Shown: positions 45,039-55,649 of the stretch, piece after piece | How positions within the stretch are numbered: position 1 is the first letter of the stretch | How the letters are laid out: the number at the start of each line of letters is the position of its first letter | Assembly (NCBI GenBank): GCA_018340805.1 | Contig: JACMZG010001911.1 | Coordinates: 54,297,132 to 54,361,131 of the forward strand | Source of the DNA: Microvelia longipes | Taxonomy: Eukaryota > Arthropoda > Insecta > Hemiptera > Veliidae | Direction of reading: 5' to 3' | Length of the DNA stretch: 64,000 bases | Program-made: the position numbers and the translations under genes | Notes under the pieces: model-generated | The model's input: the letters and a program-made list of their open reading frames with translations, nothing else | What the model was told of the DNA's origin: nothing | Databases searched by the model: none

Positions 45039-45730
45039 CTATATGTCATTTTCCTTGATAATTGTTATTATTACATAATCTTGTGGAGTCCATACAATGA
45101 ATACACATTTTTTAGCACCTGTTATATTCAATTGACCTTGCACCTCAAAATAATAATCATTCTTTTTATTTATAGTATATGTTCCGGTCTCATATTTTAA
45201 TTAAGTGATATTTTTTATCTCAATGACTTTTATAACAGTCATTTCTCTGTCAGCAAAAAGACATTTCACTTCAACGATAGTTTTTTCTATTTCGTTTTCA
45301 ATTATGCCATCAGGCGTTGCCCCAAAGAAGTAAAACGTTTTATCAATGAACAATCCACATTTTATGATAGATTTGTTTAATTCTCGCCCTAACGCATTTA
45401 ATGCAAGTTGCTCATTCTGTCTTCCCCAAGCTAGGGCATTAGCGTCAAAATTGCCCTAGTATTAACAATTATAACCCTACTTGTGGTTTCTCTTTTCTTA
45501 ATAATTCTTCTAAAATTTGATGCCTTCTTCTCCCTCTCTGGTTGGAGGTTTCTTTTTGGTGGAAGTCAATAAATGCTAGTGCTGCTTTTCTCATTTTTAG
45601 CACCTTTCGGCCTAATTGATTTCTTAAGTGCAACGTACCGCAGCGTTTATTTTTGACAATTTCTTTTAATTTGTTGCGTATGTTCCTAAATAAATGGTTA
45701 GCACTTTTAATTTATTCTAATGCCAGTTTT
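45039..45730 (-). pseudogene. YqaJ/lambda-exonuclease-like ORF, copy D (best preserved)
   Basis: On minus the core (about 45460 to 45039) reads AWGRQNEQLALNALGREL, then FGATPDGIIE, IVEVKCLFADRE, VQGQLNITGA and VWTPQDYVIITII. GATPDG, VEVKC and QGQL are the Asp, Glu-x-Lys and Gln signatures of the YqaJ/lambda-exonuclease (PD-(D/E)XK) fold, which resects DNA ends. One in-frame TAA near 45206 breaks the core. Upstream (45540-45730) is the LRKAALAFIDFH segment. Such ORFs are common in insect repeat families and large DNA viruses; which one this came from is not decided here. Confidence 0.65.
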
Positions 45731-45954
45731 TGTAAGGCCACGCTTTTCTTAATTTGAAATAAACATTGCTATCGCCAACAACTACATTGTCCTTCAATTT
45801 CTCTCTTTTTAAGTCAAGATAATATTATATCATTTTCCATAGCGCTTGACGATTTATTTCAATTCATGTGTAGCAAACATGATCAGGTCTTTCAATTCTC
45901 CTGTCCTGTATCCTATTATAACAGCCTAAAATATAAAATTATATTTAATTATAA

Positions 45955-46541
45955 AATCCATTAAATATTTGCTCAATTTTCTCTTGCCACTTGCAAGGAG
46001 CAAATTTCAACCCAAACCACAATCGGCAGCATTTAAATAAACCAAAATGTGTATTTAAAACCAACAAGCCCTAATCTTCAGTCCTAATTGGTGCTTGTAA
46101 ATAGGCACAATTTAGATTAATTTTTGAAAAAAATGCAACCAGCTAAATTTTCAAAAAGTTCGTCTATGGTTGGAAGGGGGTGTTTTGTTTCAACAATGTA
46201 TTTATTAAGTGTTTTGCGAAAATCACCTCACAACCTAACACAGGCAGAGTTGGCTTTAGGAACGATCACTAATGATGTCGCCCAAGCACTACTATGTACC
46301 TTTTTAAGCACTCCTTGATCTACTAAATGTTTGATCTCGGCTTCTACTTCTATTTTTAAAGCATAAGGCACAGGCCTAGCTTTCCAAAAAATCGGAAAGC
46401 ATCAGATTTAAAATTGATTGCTAAAGATTCACCCTTCAATACCCCTATCCTAGGTTCAAAAATTTTGGAATAATTTTTAAATAGCTCATTCAATTGGGCT
46501 TCATACACCACTGACGTAATTTGTTTACATATAGTATTTTG
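45955..46541 (-). pseudogene. Ty3/gypsy reverse transcriptase, N-terminal part
   Basis: Broken minus frames continue from the protease. A YEAQLNELFKNYSKIFEPR-like segment is near 46490, and LINTLLKQNTPLPTIDELF near 46180-46240 is equivalent to the gypsy RT segment before the catalytic Asp. FGLFKCCRLWFGLKFAPC near 46010 matches the FGL-SAP region. Similarity stops at about 45955, where the YqaJ repeat copy begins, so the palm Asps, RNase H and integrase are missing. Confidence 0.65.
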
Positions 46542-46925
46542 TTATACCCTATTTTGAGACTCGAATAATTTTTTAAAACCCTTGAAGGGGTTTATCCATT
46601 GACGTCCAGAAATATAGCCAGCACCTCCAGTGACCACGTAAACAGGCAGCACTCTCTCCTGACTCTCCACCGTCACAGCCACCTCAGCTACGCCCAACAC
46701 CTCGAACTTGTTACCTGTATAAGATTTCAAAATGACTTTAGAATCAGATAGTTTAATATTTGAAAAATGTTTTTGGTAAGTTTCTTCAGTGCATAAAGAT
46801 ACCGAAGAACCTGAGTCAAATTCCATGACTACATGTATCTTGTTTATTTTAACTGTTAAGAGCATTTTACTGTCAGTTTTTAAACCAGAGCAATCATTAA
46901 CATATATAATAGAATCTGAGTCCAC
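46542..46925 (-). pseudogene. Ty3/gypsy aspartic protease
   Basis: An open frame of 127 codons contains VVMEFDSGSSVSLC, the retropepsin D-S/T-G site as DSG, and the flap-side segment VYVVTGGAGYISGRQWI. GR-WL/I is typical of this gypsy group. It is followed in frame-broken form by RT and preceded by gag, in normal order. Confidence 0.75.
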
Positions 46926-47078
46926 ATGCTTCCCACAGCGGAAGCATGTGGGGTCCGTAGATTTATTTTTGTTGTAGTTATTTTTATTTGATATTTTATT
47001 ATTTTTAAATGTTTGATTTGAATGTGTCTTAATTTTGTTAATTACTTATCTTTTGAAGAGGTGTTAATGTCCGGTCAC

Positions 47079-47579
47079 TCAGCACGTTCCATTGAGCTCG
47101 CAATTTCTACAGCTCGCAGGGGTCAAAGTCTTGGTCCCAAGAAGATGCTCCTTCATCGCCTTGCACCGCACTCCAACAACAAATTGGTTTCTTAACGCCG
47201 TGGTTAAGAAAGTCCTGAAGCCACAGTAGGTTGCTAGCTTCCGTAATTCTGCAATGTAATCCTTAACTGATTCATTGGTTAATTGGTGGAAGGTGTAGTA
47301 CTCTGCGATGTCTAACGGCGTAGGATCATAATGTTCCGTTAAAATTTTTATTATGTCCGCTGATATTTTGTCTTCTGGTGTCTCTGGAGAAGTTAAGTCA
47401 CATAAGGTATAGTAGACGTGAGCTGAAAGGTACTGTAGGATGTAGTTTTTCTGCGTTTCCACATCGATGATGCCGTAAATGGAGAAGGCATTTCTGAGCC
47501 GAGCCAGCCATCGTTTAAATTTTGCCGTAGGCTGGAAATGTTCTATCGTTCCTGCTGGTATTTTCGGAGTTTTCTGCAT
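47079..47579 (-). pseudogene. Ty3/gypsy gag
   Basis: An open frame of 166 codons with W-RL--AF---- near the start, LCDLTSPETPED, the ADIIKILTEHYDP segment and LTNESVKDYIAELRKLATYC. This is the capsid region of Ty3/gypsy Gag. It ends in a short Cys-rich piece (CRNCELNGTC). The zinc knuckle region is near 46930-46990 (CFRCGKH in the next frame). The ATG at 47577 follows the LTR and primer site by about 120 bp. Confidence 0.75.
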
Positions 47580-47695
47580 TATTGTAGAATCTAAGTCAAC
47601 AGAACCGGAGCCATATGGCCGGCTATGAAATCATTTTATTTTAGAACACGCATGCACCATTTTTTTGTTCGAAAATTGACCGTCCTCGTCGCCAC

Positions 47696-47875
47696 TGTTG
47701 TACGCAATAATAAAAACACACACATAGTTAACATTAAACATTATATTGAATCGAAAAACAACATATTAATCCGGACTGGCCAGCATGATGGTCAAGTGAG
47801 AGAGCACCCGGGAGGCAACGCTCCTTGATTAGCGTCTACAGGGTTGCCTACTCCATCCCCAGTTTTCCCCTAACA
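47696..47875 (-). repeat. 5' LTR of the minus-strand gypsy element
   Basis: On minus the segment starts TGTTAGGGG and ends TACAACA (180 bp, TG...CA). It is followed at once by GTGGCGACGAGGACGG, resembling the primer-binding region of this gypsy group. Gag starts shortly after. No second LTR is in the window. Confidence 0.7.
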
Positions 47876-48445
47876 GCGTCAATGTAGATGAAGAATCCGA
47901 CGTTTCGCTTCCACTGTAGGAGGCATCTTCAGGGATGTAGGACTTCATGGATAGAAACATACACATTAACGCGATCACCACCAAGACCTAAATCGTCATG
48001 ACAATAACCACGGAAGCCTACGCAATTCATTGTTTTTACCTTATCACTGATATTATTAGCCGTATGAAAACCAGATTTTAAATTAGAAAACTGTCCTCAC
48101 AGTCAACAAGAAGATGTTGATAGTCGACTGAGATCTGTCATCTGATAAGTATTTTCTACAAATCTTTCTACAGATTCTTCATTTTGACGGCGTTTTTTTT
48201 TTTTTTTTTTGTAACATAACTGCTTTTACGGTCATACTAAACTTGATTTAACGGTCGAAATGGTGAAATACTGGACATTTCTCGAACCAGATTGTAATGT
48301 AAAAGCTCTTCAATCTACACGGATCCTGGACTCATGCTTTTTACAGTATGATGATCACTATCATTAACACTTAAGAGATCATCACTAATAGCTTCAGTGT
48401 ACTTCAAGAATATTTGTTTTCTATTATAGCATAAAAAAAATCATT
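47876..48445. other. Noncoding DNA with a T run
   Basis: No gene was recognised. The segment near 47895-47940 contains GACGTTTCGC and ATCTTCAGG, words common in Penelope-like repeat ends. A 19-base T run lies near 48193-48211. Confidence 0.35.
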
Positions 48446-48747
48446 TACTCTTATATTTAATAACTTTAGAGTTTTTTGGACTATTACAAATTTAATATAA
48501 ATTAAATTAATGAAGACTTTAGTCCTTATAAAATTTATTGAAAATAAATTGTTGAAGAGCTTTCGCCCAGGGATCCTGAGCTTCTTCAGTTCTTGAAAAA
48601 ACTCTTTTCTAAAAAAACTTGAAAAGAGTTTTTTCAAGAACTGAAGAAGCTCAGGATCCCTGGGCGAAAGCTCTTCAACAATTTATTTTCAATAAATTTT
48701 ATAAGGACTAAAGTCTTCATTAATTTAATTTATATACTCTTATATTT
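48446..48747. mobile_element. Penelope-like hairpin insertion with 13-bp TSD
   Basis: Arms of about 114 bp (48496-48610 and 48621-48734) are almost perfect reverse complements around a 10-base loop. The arms contain GAAGAAGCTC and GCGAAAGCTCTTC, words typical of Penelope-like element ends. The direct repeat TACTCTTATATTT flanks the insertion (48446-48458 and 48735-48747). Penelope elements often insert as inverted partial copies with duplications of this size. No RT is present, so the assignment rests on structure. Confidence 0.6.
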
Positions 48748-49589
48748 GGTGAAACTAACGAACGAATCTGCTCTGCTAATTTTCCCACTGTATAAATGTT
48801 TACTTTCAGTTTTATGATACATTTTTTGGGTTCTTGAAGATAATCAGCTCACTGGATACGTTTAGAACTTTGTGAAAATTAAGTTTTTAAGCAATGTTCT
48901 ATAAAAAATACAAAAGAATAAACTCAATAAAATAAAAGAATGGTTCAATAAATGTTTTAGCTCAAAAACACCAACTTAAAATGTTAAGATTCAAAAAATT
49001 CACGAAACGTACTAATCGTGATCTTTGTTTTATTAATTATAAAACATAAACTCTTAAATATATTTTTTTTAAATTGAATTTTTGAGGTGTAAAAGGGACA
49101 AAACTTAAAGAAATAGTGCCGATGGGGCATTAGCTGGTTGAAATCTATAGTAAAGGTTCAAATGTCATAAAAATAAAAAATTACCTTTTTAAGTGAATGC
49201 ACTGTGGTCCAGAGTGCGAATGCACTGTGGTCCAGAGTTCAAATCTAAGGAGAAAAAACTAAATTCATCACTTAAATCAAATGAATTGACTTTTTTTTTT
49301 TAAATATTTATAAAAAACAACATAAATATTTTAAAACCAAAAAATAAAATACCTATACGAGTATAGAACAGAGTGTAGCATTTTAGATGCGCCGACATGA
49401 AACCCATAAAATAATATATGTATGTATATTGCTTATGTAACAGCTTAATGTTAATTCATGAAATAATTATTTTTGTTATAAAATATCTAAAATGACCAGC
49501 TAATCCTTACTCAAATTTATTTTGTGGTAAAAAAAGACTTTTATAATAGAAGAATTTAATTATTTATTCGAAACATTTTTACAAAATGT
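48748..49589. other. AT-rich DNA with a 22-bp tandem duplication
   Basis: No gene was recognised. GAATGCACTGTGGTCCAGAGT occurs twice in tandem at about 49195-49238. Confidence 0.45.
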
Positions 49590-49850
49590 GTTTCTTAATC
49601 ACTTCTTGGGTCATCATCATCTTCAGACTAGGCGTCATCTTCTACAAAAGCTTCATCTATGATAGTTCCATCAGATAGTAACTCTCTAACTTCTTCACAA
49701 ATAGATTCACCGTGATTTCGATGTACTTTGACCGACTTGTTTGATATTATTAGGTTTGAAGAAATCAAAAACCTGTTTAAAATATCCTCTAAACTTTTTT
49801 CTCTAGATATTTTTCTGGAGGAATCCTCCTTGTATTTTTTTCAAACAACA
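49590..49850 (-). pseudogene. Acidic C-terminus of an unknown, probably transposon, protein
   Basis: On minus one frame reads KSVKVHRNHGESICEEVREL, then IIDEAFVEDDA and a stop-interrupted SEDDDDPRSD end. Acidic tails of this sort close several transposase families, but I cannot name it. Only the last ~85 codons are readable. Confidence 0.3.
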
Positions 49851-50430
49851 TAAGTCGTGACAAGTAACTTTCTGTAAACAAAACAAATTTTTCTATTTAA
49901 AAAAATTGGCGCAATTTGGCGCCGCCAAATTAACTTGATTGCCAAACAAGGTAGATTAGGCTCTAATTAGCAATCAATTTTAAAGCGCTATTTGCGCTAC
50001 TTTTTTAACGCAATTTTGTTGTAAGGCCTCATTGATGACATGAAACAATGTTTCATGTTTTTTATAATAAAACAAGGAATATATGTAATAAAATTAAATA
50101 TTTCGGAATAACTTACCTTTAGGCCCTTTGTTTACTTTGAAAGTAAAAATATCAACAAATTGAAAAAAATCAATTGCACACATGTAAACTCTACACCTTT
50201 TCCACATTTATTTGAGAAGATATTCATTGTATTTGAGAATAATGACTTGTATTTGAGAAAATATCAAATGTAAATTAGATTAGTCTGTTGAATTTGATAA
50301 AACAACAAATGTACTTGAGAATAGTCAATTTTATTTGAGAAAGCATTATATAAAATTGAGAATTGTTTAATTTCATATTTATTTAAAAAAAGTATATTTT
50401 TTATTAATTTAAATTATTTATTGACATTTA

Positions 50431-50687
50431 TTAATAATAACACATGAAAGTCACTCCACTGAATTTAAAATAAATAAAATAGCAAAACCGGCTTTCAACC
50501 TAACAAAGGTCAGTACCGGTGTGTCTGGTTCAAGTCTCAGTCATATTAAGACCTAATAAAACTAACTCCTTCTCACCGGCACTGATGACCTTTGTTTGGT
50601 TGAAATCCGGTTTCGCTATTTTATTTATTTTAAATAAAATCATTCAGTCGAGAGACTTTCATTTGTTATTATTCATAATGAACTCCT
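50431..50687 (+). repeat. 257-bp direct repeat, left copy, itself a palindrome
   Basis: It matches 54146-54402 with a single substitution noticed. Internally it folds on itself: ATAAATAAAATAGCAAAACCGG near 50470 pairs with CCGGTTTCGCTATTTTATTT near 50608. TGACATTTATTA at 50422-50433 directly precedes it and recurs at 54424-54435 beyond the right copy. Confidence 0.85.
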
Positions 50688-51361
50688 GTCTTTTCGATAA
50701 AAAGACAAGAGAGATAAGAAAATCTTTGATTCCTATTATGAGAAAAGCTCGTGAAGAAGGACATCACGCAGTACTTAAGTTTGATAAATTATTTATTGAT
50801 GGAAGAGAATGGATAGGAAGCAGGGCTACTGAATCGAAGAATAGCAACATGAATATAACAAAATACAGGACAGGAACAAACTCTCAGGACTGTTTAGACA
50901 TGCAGAGCTTAGAGCATAGGCAAACAGAGGAAGAAATCTTAAATTTTGAAAACATTTTAAAGAAAAATAAAGAAAAAGAATTAGAAATAGTAGATAAAAT
51001 AGAAAAACAAAATAGCGAAATTCTAAATTTTGGAAAAATTAAGATAAATTATGAAAATAAAGGAAAAGAAGATGAAAGCTCAAGTAACGAAACAGGAAAA
51101 AGAAAGTTAGGAGAAGTAGAAAATGTTCATGAGGTATCTCATAATAAAAGGAAAAATAGCAACAAGATGCAACAACCAATATTACATTTTTTTAAAAGTC
51201 AGGAACAAGGCCTTAGTAGTGAGGAAATAAAACTTATTGAATCGAATGGTAGGAAAACTAATTCTGAAATCGATAATGCAAATTTAGTCAACAGTAATGA
51301 TGTAGAAACAGGCGATCTGCTAAATGAAGAAGTTAATAGCAAAATTAGTATGAATAAATAA
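50678..51361 (+). CDS. RTE-like LINE ORF1
   Basis: The frame from the ATG at 50678 (inside the end of the left direct repeat) encodes about 227 residues. It opens LFDKKTREIRKSL, then RKAREEGHHAVLKFDKLFID, a conserved-looking N-terminal segment of ORF1 in RTE-type LINEs. A Glu/Lys-rich coiled-coil region and a basic QPILHFFKSQ segment follow. The frame also extends upstream to 50519 through the repeat, but that part is palindrome-derived. The protein probably binds element RNA. ORF2 starts about 35 bp later in another frame. Confidence 0.6.
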   Translation: MNSCLFDKKTREIRKSLIPIMRKAREEGHHAVLKFDKLFIDGREWIGSRATESKNSNMNITKYRTGTNSQDCLDMQSLEHRQTEEEILNFENILKKNKEKELEIVDKIEKQNSEILNFGKIKINYENKGKEDESSSNETGKRKLGEVENVHEVSHNKRKNSNKMQQPILHFFKSQEQGLSSEEIKLIESNGRKTNSEIDNANLVNSNDVETGDLLNEEVNSKISMNK

Positions 51362-51395
51362 ATTAGATAAAAGTAAAATCAATCAATTCCAAGAA

Positions 51396-53422
51396 GTGCT
51401 TAATTTAAACATAAAGGAAACCAAACTGAAAAATTTAAATGTAGATATAGATGCATACGAAGAAAATATCGTACTAGCTTTACACAAAGCCTGTAATACT
51501 GTTTTAGAAAATATGAATTGTAATTCAGAGAGAACAAGTAAAAATACCTTCCCAAAAAAGATAAAAAGATTATTCAACAAAAGAAGAAAAGCCAAAAAAA
51601 CAGGAATAGTAGAAAAAATAAGAGTAATTTCAAAAGAATTAAGAGAAGAATTAAAAGATTGGGGTAAACAGAAAAAAATAAATGAACTCAAAGAAACGAT
51701 CGAGAAAGGTGGCAATATTAAAGAGTATTGGAGATCTCAGTCAATTGGACAAAGGCAAATAATAGCAATAAAAGACGAGGAAGGCGTTGTAAAGTACAAT
51801 CAAGAGAAAATATTGGATGTTATTAGTTCGTTTTATGAAAAATTATATAATGATGACAAGACGCATAAATTATCAAATTCAAATGAATCAAGTAGAGGAA
51901 GAAATAGAAATGGGAAGAGTCTGGAGAAAGAAGTTCAACCAATACTAAGACATGAAATTGAGAGCGTAATCAAAAAATTAAAAAGGGGAAAAGCTACAGG
52001 ATTAGACAACATATCTAATGAATTAATAAAATATGGAGGAGAAATTGTAGTAGATTGTTTACAAGAGCTTTTTAATATATGTTAGAGGAAAAAAAGATTC
52101 CCCAATCGTGGTTACAAGCAAATCTAATATTACTATTCAAGAAAGGAGACCATATAAACTTATCTAATTATAGACCTATAAGCCTGTCGGGGATCTATAA
52201 ACTCTTTATGAGCATAATAACGAGAAGGATTAGCAACAAAATAGATTTTAGCTTACCTTGTAACCAAACTGGTTTTCGGAAAAACTTTTCCACTCTAGAT
52301 AACATTCTAACATTAAAGCTACTGATCAGAAGGTCTCAAGAGTATAAATTTCCCTTAATAGTAATATATATTGACTTCGAGAAAGCATATGATAGCATTT
52401 ACAGAAGAAATCTCATAGAATCTTTACAAGAAGCTAACATTGAAGAGGACTATATAGAAATACTTGAAAATACCTTAAGTAATAACACCTTACAAATAAG
52501 ACTAGGCAAACACAAGAGAACTATTGCTGTAAATAAAGGAGTTAGACAAGGCGACGTAAGTGCATGCAAAAATTTCATTAGCTCTATAGAAAGTAGCTGC
52601 TCTAAGTTAAAATAGGAAGGTCTAGGCATAAACATAAACGGAGAATGGCTTAACAGATTGGCTTTTGTGGACGATTTTATCCTAATTTGTAAGAGTAAGC
52701 AAGAAGCTATAAAAATGTTAACAGAACTCGAAGATGAAATGGGAAAAATAGGCTTGAGAATTAATGTAACCAAATCTAAATACATGAAGTTTAATGTGAA
52801 AGAAGAATTAAATCTAATAGTAAGCGAGAAGAAGTTAGACAAAGTAGAAGAGTATGTGTTTTTAGGCCAGTTAATATCAGAGGACGGAGAGGAAAAAGAA
52901 ATTAAGAGAAGGATAGGTCTAGGATGGGCAAGCTACAATAGATACAGGCATCTGTTTAGATCAGAAGTAGATATAGAGTGGAAACGGAAATTGTGGAGTA
53001 TGTGTGTTTTACCGGTAATGATTTATGGTTCAGAAACATGGGTGGTAAGCAATGATATGATCAAAAAAATGAGAGTGATGCAAAGATCTATGGAGAGGAG
53101 TATGTTACGGATTAGTAGGAAAGAGAGGAAAAGTAACCAGTGGGTAAGAACACAGACAGGATTACAGGATATAGGAAGGATAATAAGTGAGAGGAAGTGG
53201 GGGTGGACAGGCCATATAATAAGGACCCAGGGTGAGAGGTGGACAAAAAAATTAATTCAATGGTACCCAAGAGATAGAGGAAGACCAAAATTGAGATGGG
53301 ACGAGGAAATGAAAAGAATATGTGGTCAAGAAACATGGCAAAGAGTGGCGTGGGATAGGAAGGAATGGGTGAGATTTATAAAAATGTTTGGTTATATAAA
53401 GAATAAAAAAAAAAAAACTTAA
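51396..53422 (+). pseudogene. RTE-like LINE reverse transcriptase, endonuclease domain missing
   Basis: Three frames (51396-52085, 52079-52615, 52658-53422) make one RT: KATGLDNISNELIKYGG, NYRPISLSGIYKLF, QTGFRKNFSTLDN, YIDFEKAYDSIYRRN, GVRQGD and FVDDFILI (F-VDD in place of F/YADD). The C-terminus has WGWTGHIIRTQGERWTKKLI and RGRPKLRWDEEM, a signature of RTE/CRE-like LINE tails. No apurinic endonuclease lies between ORF1 and the RT linker, which normally starts with it. Frameshifts after 52070 and near 52570 and a TAG near 52614 inactivate it. Confidence 0.85.
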
Positions 53423-54145
53423 TAAAATAACGAACACATCTCTTAAATGTAATACTGCTTAATTATAAATAATTGATACCTTTTGAATAAATAGCTAACT
53501 AAATCCTAATTTAAATAGTAATAATTTACCCTTATATTAGATATCTATAAATAAATTGCTAACATTTTTAATGTTTAAATTTTAAATTCTATAGTAATAG
53601 TATAACTTGGATTGTATTAGTATTACGTTATTTTTAAATTGTTATTATATATTTTAAATTTGTAAATAGTATTAAGTTTAGTTACTTAAGTAATAAAATA
53701 TTAAATGCATGCAAAATTTTGAATTGTTAAATTACTATAAATTATTAATATAAAATCTAAACAGAGTAAAATAATTTGTAACATAGTCTAGAATAATTAA
53801 TAGTAGTGTAAAAATAAAAGGTTTGATAATTATGAAATAAAATTAAAATGAAAAAAAATAAACAAAAAATAAAAATAAAGAAATTAATTAATAGTGAATT
53901 ATTTTAATATGTTAGATAATATGTTATAGGTTCGCATGATTATTGTTATTAAATAGATAAGTATATAAGATAGAAGTTTTAATGTATAAAATTAGTCATA
54001 TTCACCACTGCATGCTACCAACTAACCTCATTGAGGTGCCACGGCCCTTGGCCGAACTGCATTAAAGAATCTATATCTCTCTGTAAAACTATAATGTTAT
54101 GTAACTAACTTTAATGTAAATAAATGGCTATTATTATTATTATTA
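53423..54145 (+). mobile_element. LINE 3' UTR with (ATT)n tail
   Basis: AT-rich sequence follows the RT stop, with a less AT-rich patch at about 54003-54065 (CCACGGCCCTTGGCCG). It ends AAATAAATGGCT and an ATT repeat at 54128-54145 that runs straight into the right direct repeat. A simple-repeat tail marks the 3' end of the LINE. Confidence 0.65.
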
Positions 54146-54402
54146 TTAATAATAACACATGAAAGTCACTCCACTGAATTTAAAATAAATAAAATAGCAA
54201 AACCGGCTTTCAACCTAACAAAGGTCAGTACCGGTGTGTCTGGTTCAAGTCTCAGTCATATTAAGACCTAATAAAACTAACTCCTTCTCACCGGCACTGA
54301 TGACCTTTGTTTGGTTGAAATCCGGTTTCGCTATTTTATTTATTTTAAATAAAATCATTCAGTGGAGAGACTTTCATTTGTTATTATTCATAATGAACTC
54401 CT
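54146..54402 (+). repeat. 257-bp direct repeat, right copy
   Basis: See the left copy at 50431-50687. After it a unique 21-bp extension (54403-54423) leads into the second TGACATTTATTA. Confidence 0.85.
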
Positions 54403-55129
54403 CTAGCTCTCCTATTATACATCTGACATTTATTATTTAAAACAATCGTTTATTGTTGCGGTTGATCCTATCCTATCCTTAAGTATTATTAGGTTTTTTG
54501 TGATTAAATATAAAAATTTGAAATGAAGCGTTCCGCCCCGCCAAGTCAAAAAGTTTTTAAAAAAAAATTCACATAGCTGCAAGTGTATATTATACTGTAG
54601 GTGACAAAGTGGGGTTTTTGAGGGTCTGCAGCGTGAAAACCGTACAACCTACCTAAATAATTTTTTGATACCTTTAAAGGCCGTGTTCAGTAGATGAAAA
54701 ATAAAAAAAAAATCAAAATCGGACAAGTAGAAGTAGAGAAAAATAGGGTTGAAAATGACCGTTTTGGATAGATTTTCTGCTTCTTCTTATTCTTCTTCTT
54801 CCTTCATTTTACGTTGACGCACCGACAGCCTAAACCACTGAACCGATTTTCATGTATGATGGCTTTTTGGATTCGTCCTATGCCCTATGTAGTGCATTCC
54901 TAGCTCAAAAAAAATATTGATAATTTGAACTCCTAGGAGTTGATTTACTATGTAGTAGTAGAGACCATTTTCGAAGGTCTAGGACCATGTTTTCCCCATA
55001 ATTTAAGGATTTAATGTTGGTTAAAGTGAGTTGTTACACCCTGTATATGTTTCATTGCTCAACTCTCACCTAACAAGGTATAATTGTGTTTAAGAAAAAT
55101 AGTAATGTAAAAATTGGCCGAATTTGAGT
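54403..55129. other. Noncoding DNA between nested repeats
   Basis: No gene was recognised. ACACCCTGTATA near 55037 resembles terminal sequence of mariner-type elements but no partner was found. Confidence 0.35.
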
Positions 55130-55387
55130 TCTCATTATCAATCACACAAGTTCTCAAAACATTTAATTAATTCTTAAATAGAATTCACTGCTCTCAAATT
55201 CATTTAATGCCTACTCAAATACAACTGACTGTTCTCAAATTCAATTGATGTTTTCTAAAATATATTTTTCTAATCTGAAATAAACATAACGGTTTCTCAA
55301 ATAAAATTGGAAAAGGTGTAGATAACTATAGAGGGACTTCAAATACTTTAATTACAAATAGCGAGATACTAGAGCCTCTGTAGAGGT

Positions 55388-55389
<2 letters not shown>

Positions 55390-55452
<63 letters not shown>
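55390..55452. repeat. (TA)n microsatellite
   Basis: TA dinucleotide run about 200 bp upstream of the ankyrin exon. Confidence 0.9.
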
Positions 55453-55454
<2 letters not shown>

Positions 55455-55649
55455 TATTTATTACTCGGTCTATCATAATAATACCCATAAAATTGTCACA
55501 TATAATTAAAGTTATGTGTAACCATTGGAGAACTCCTCAATTCTTTGTCTTTTTCTGAACTTGTAATATTAAGCAAAAAGTAAATAACTATGTTCTTAGA
55601 TAACATAAAATAACAATTATCAATAATAAATACCTTTGATATGTTACAG

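Larger units (their letters stand above)
50191..55321. mobile_element. 5.1-kb region bounded by subrepeat-rich inverted repeats
   Basis: CTACACCTTTTCCA at 50191 and its complement ending at 55321 are the outer ends of arms about 170-190 bp long. Both arms consist of imperfect 20-30-bp subrepeats with the core ATTTGAGAA (five in the left arm, a similar number in the right). Inverted repeats made of subrepeats are known from several DNA transposon groups. No transposase was seen inside. No convincing target duplication was found, so this could instead be two independent inverted copies of one repeat. Confidence 0.5.

Noticed and set aside
50570..50625. CTGATGA followed 13 bases later by GAAA, as in a hammerhead ribozyme core, inside the 257-bp repeat
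   Set aside because: A stem III can be drawn, but no acceptable cleavage site and stem I pair correctly with the bases next to CTGATGA; the region instead folds as a simple long palindrome.
50519..50677. Extended N-terminus of the LINE ORF1
   Set aside because: This part lies in the palindromic direct repeat and is present identically at 54234 without any LINE sequence, so it is unlikely to be original coding sequence.
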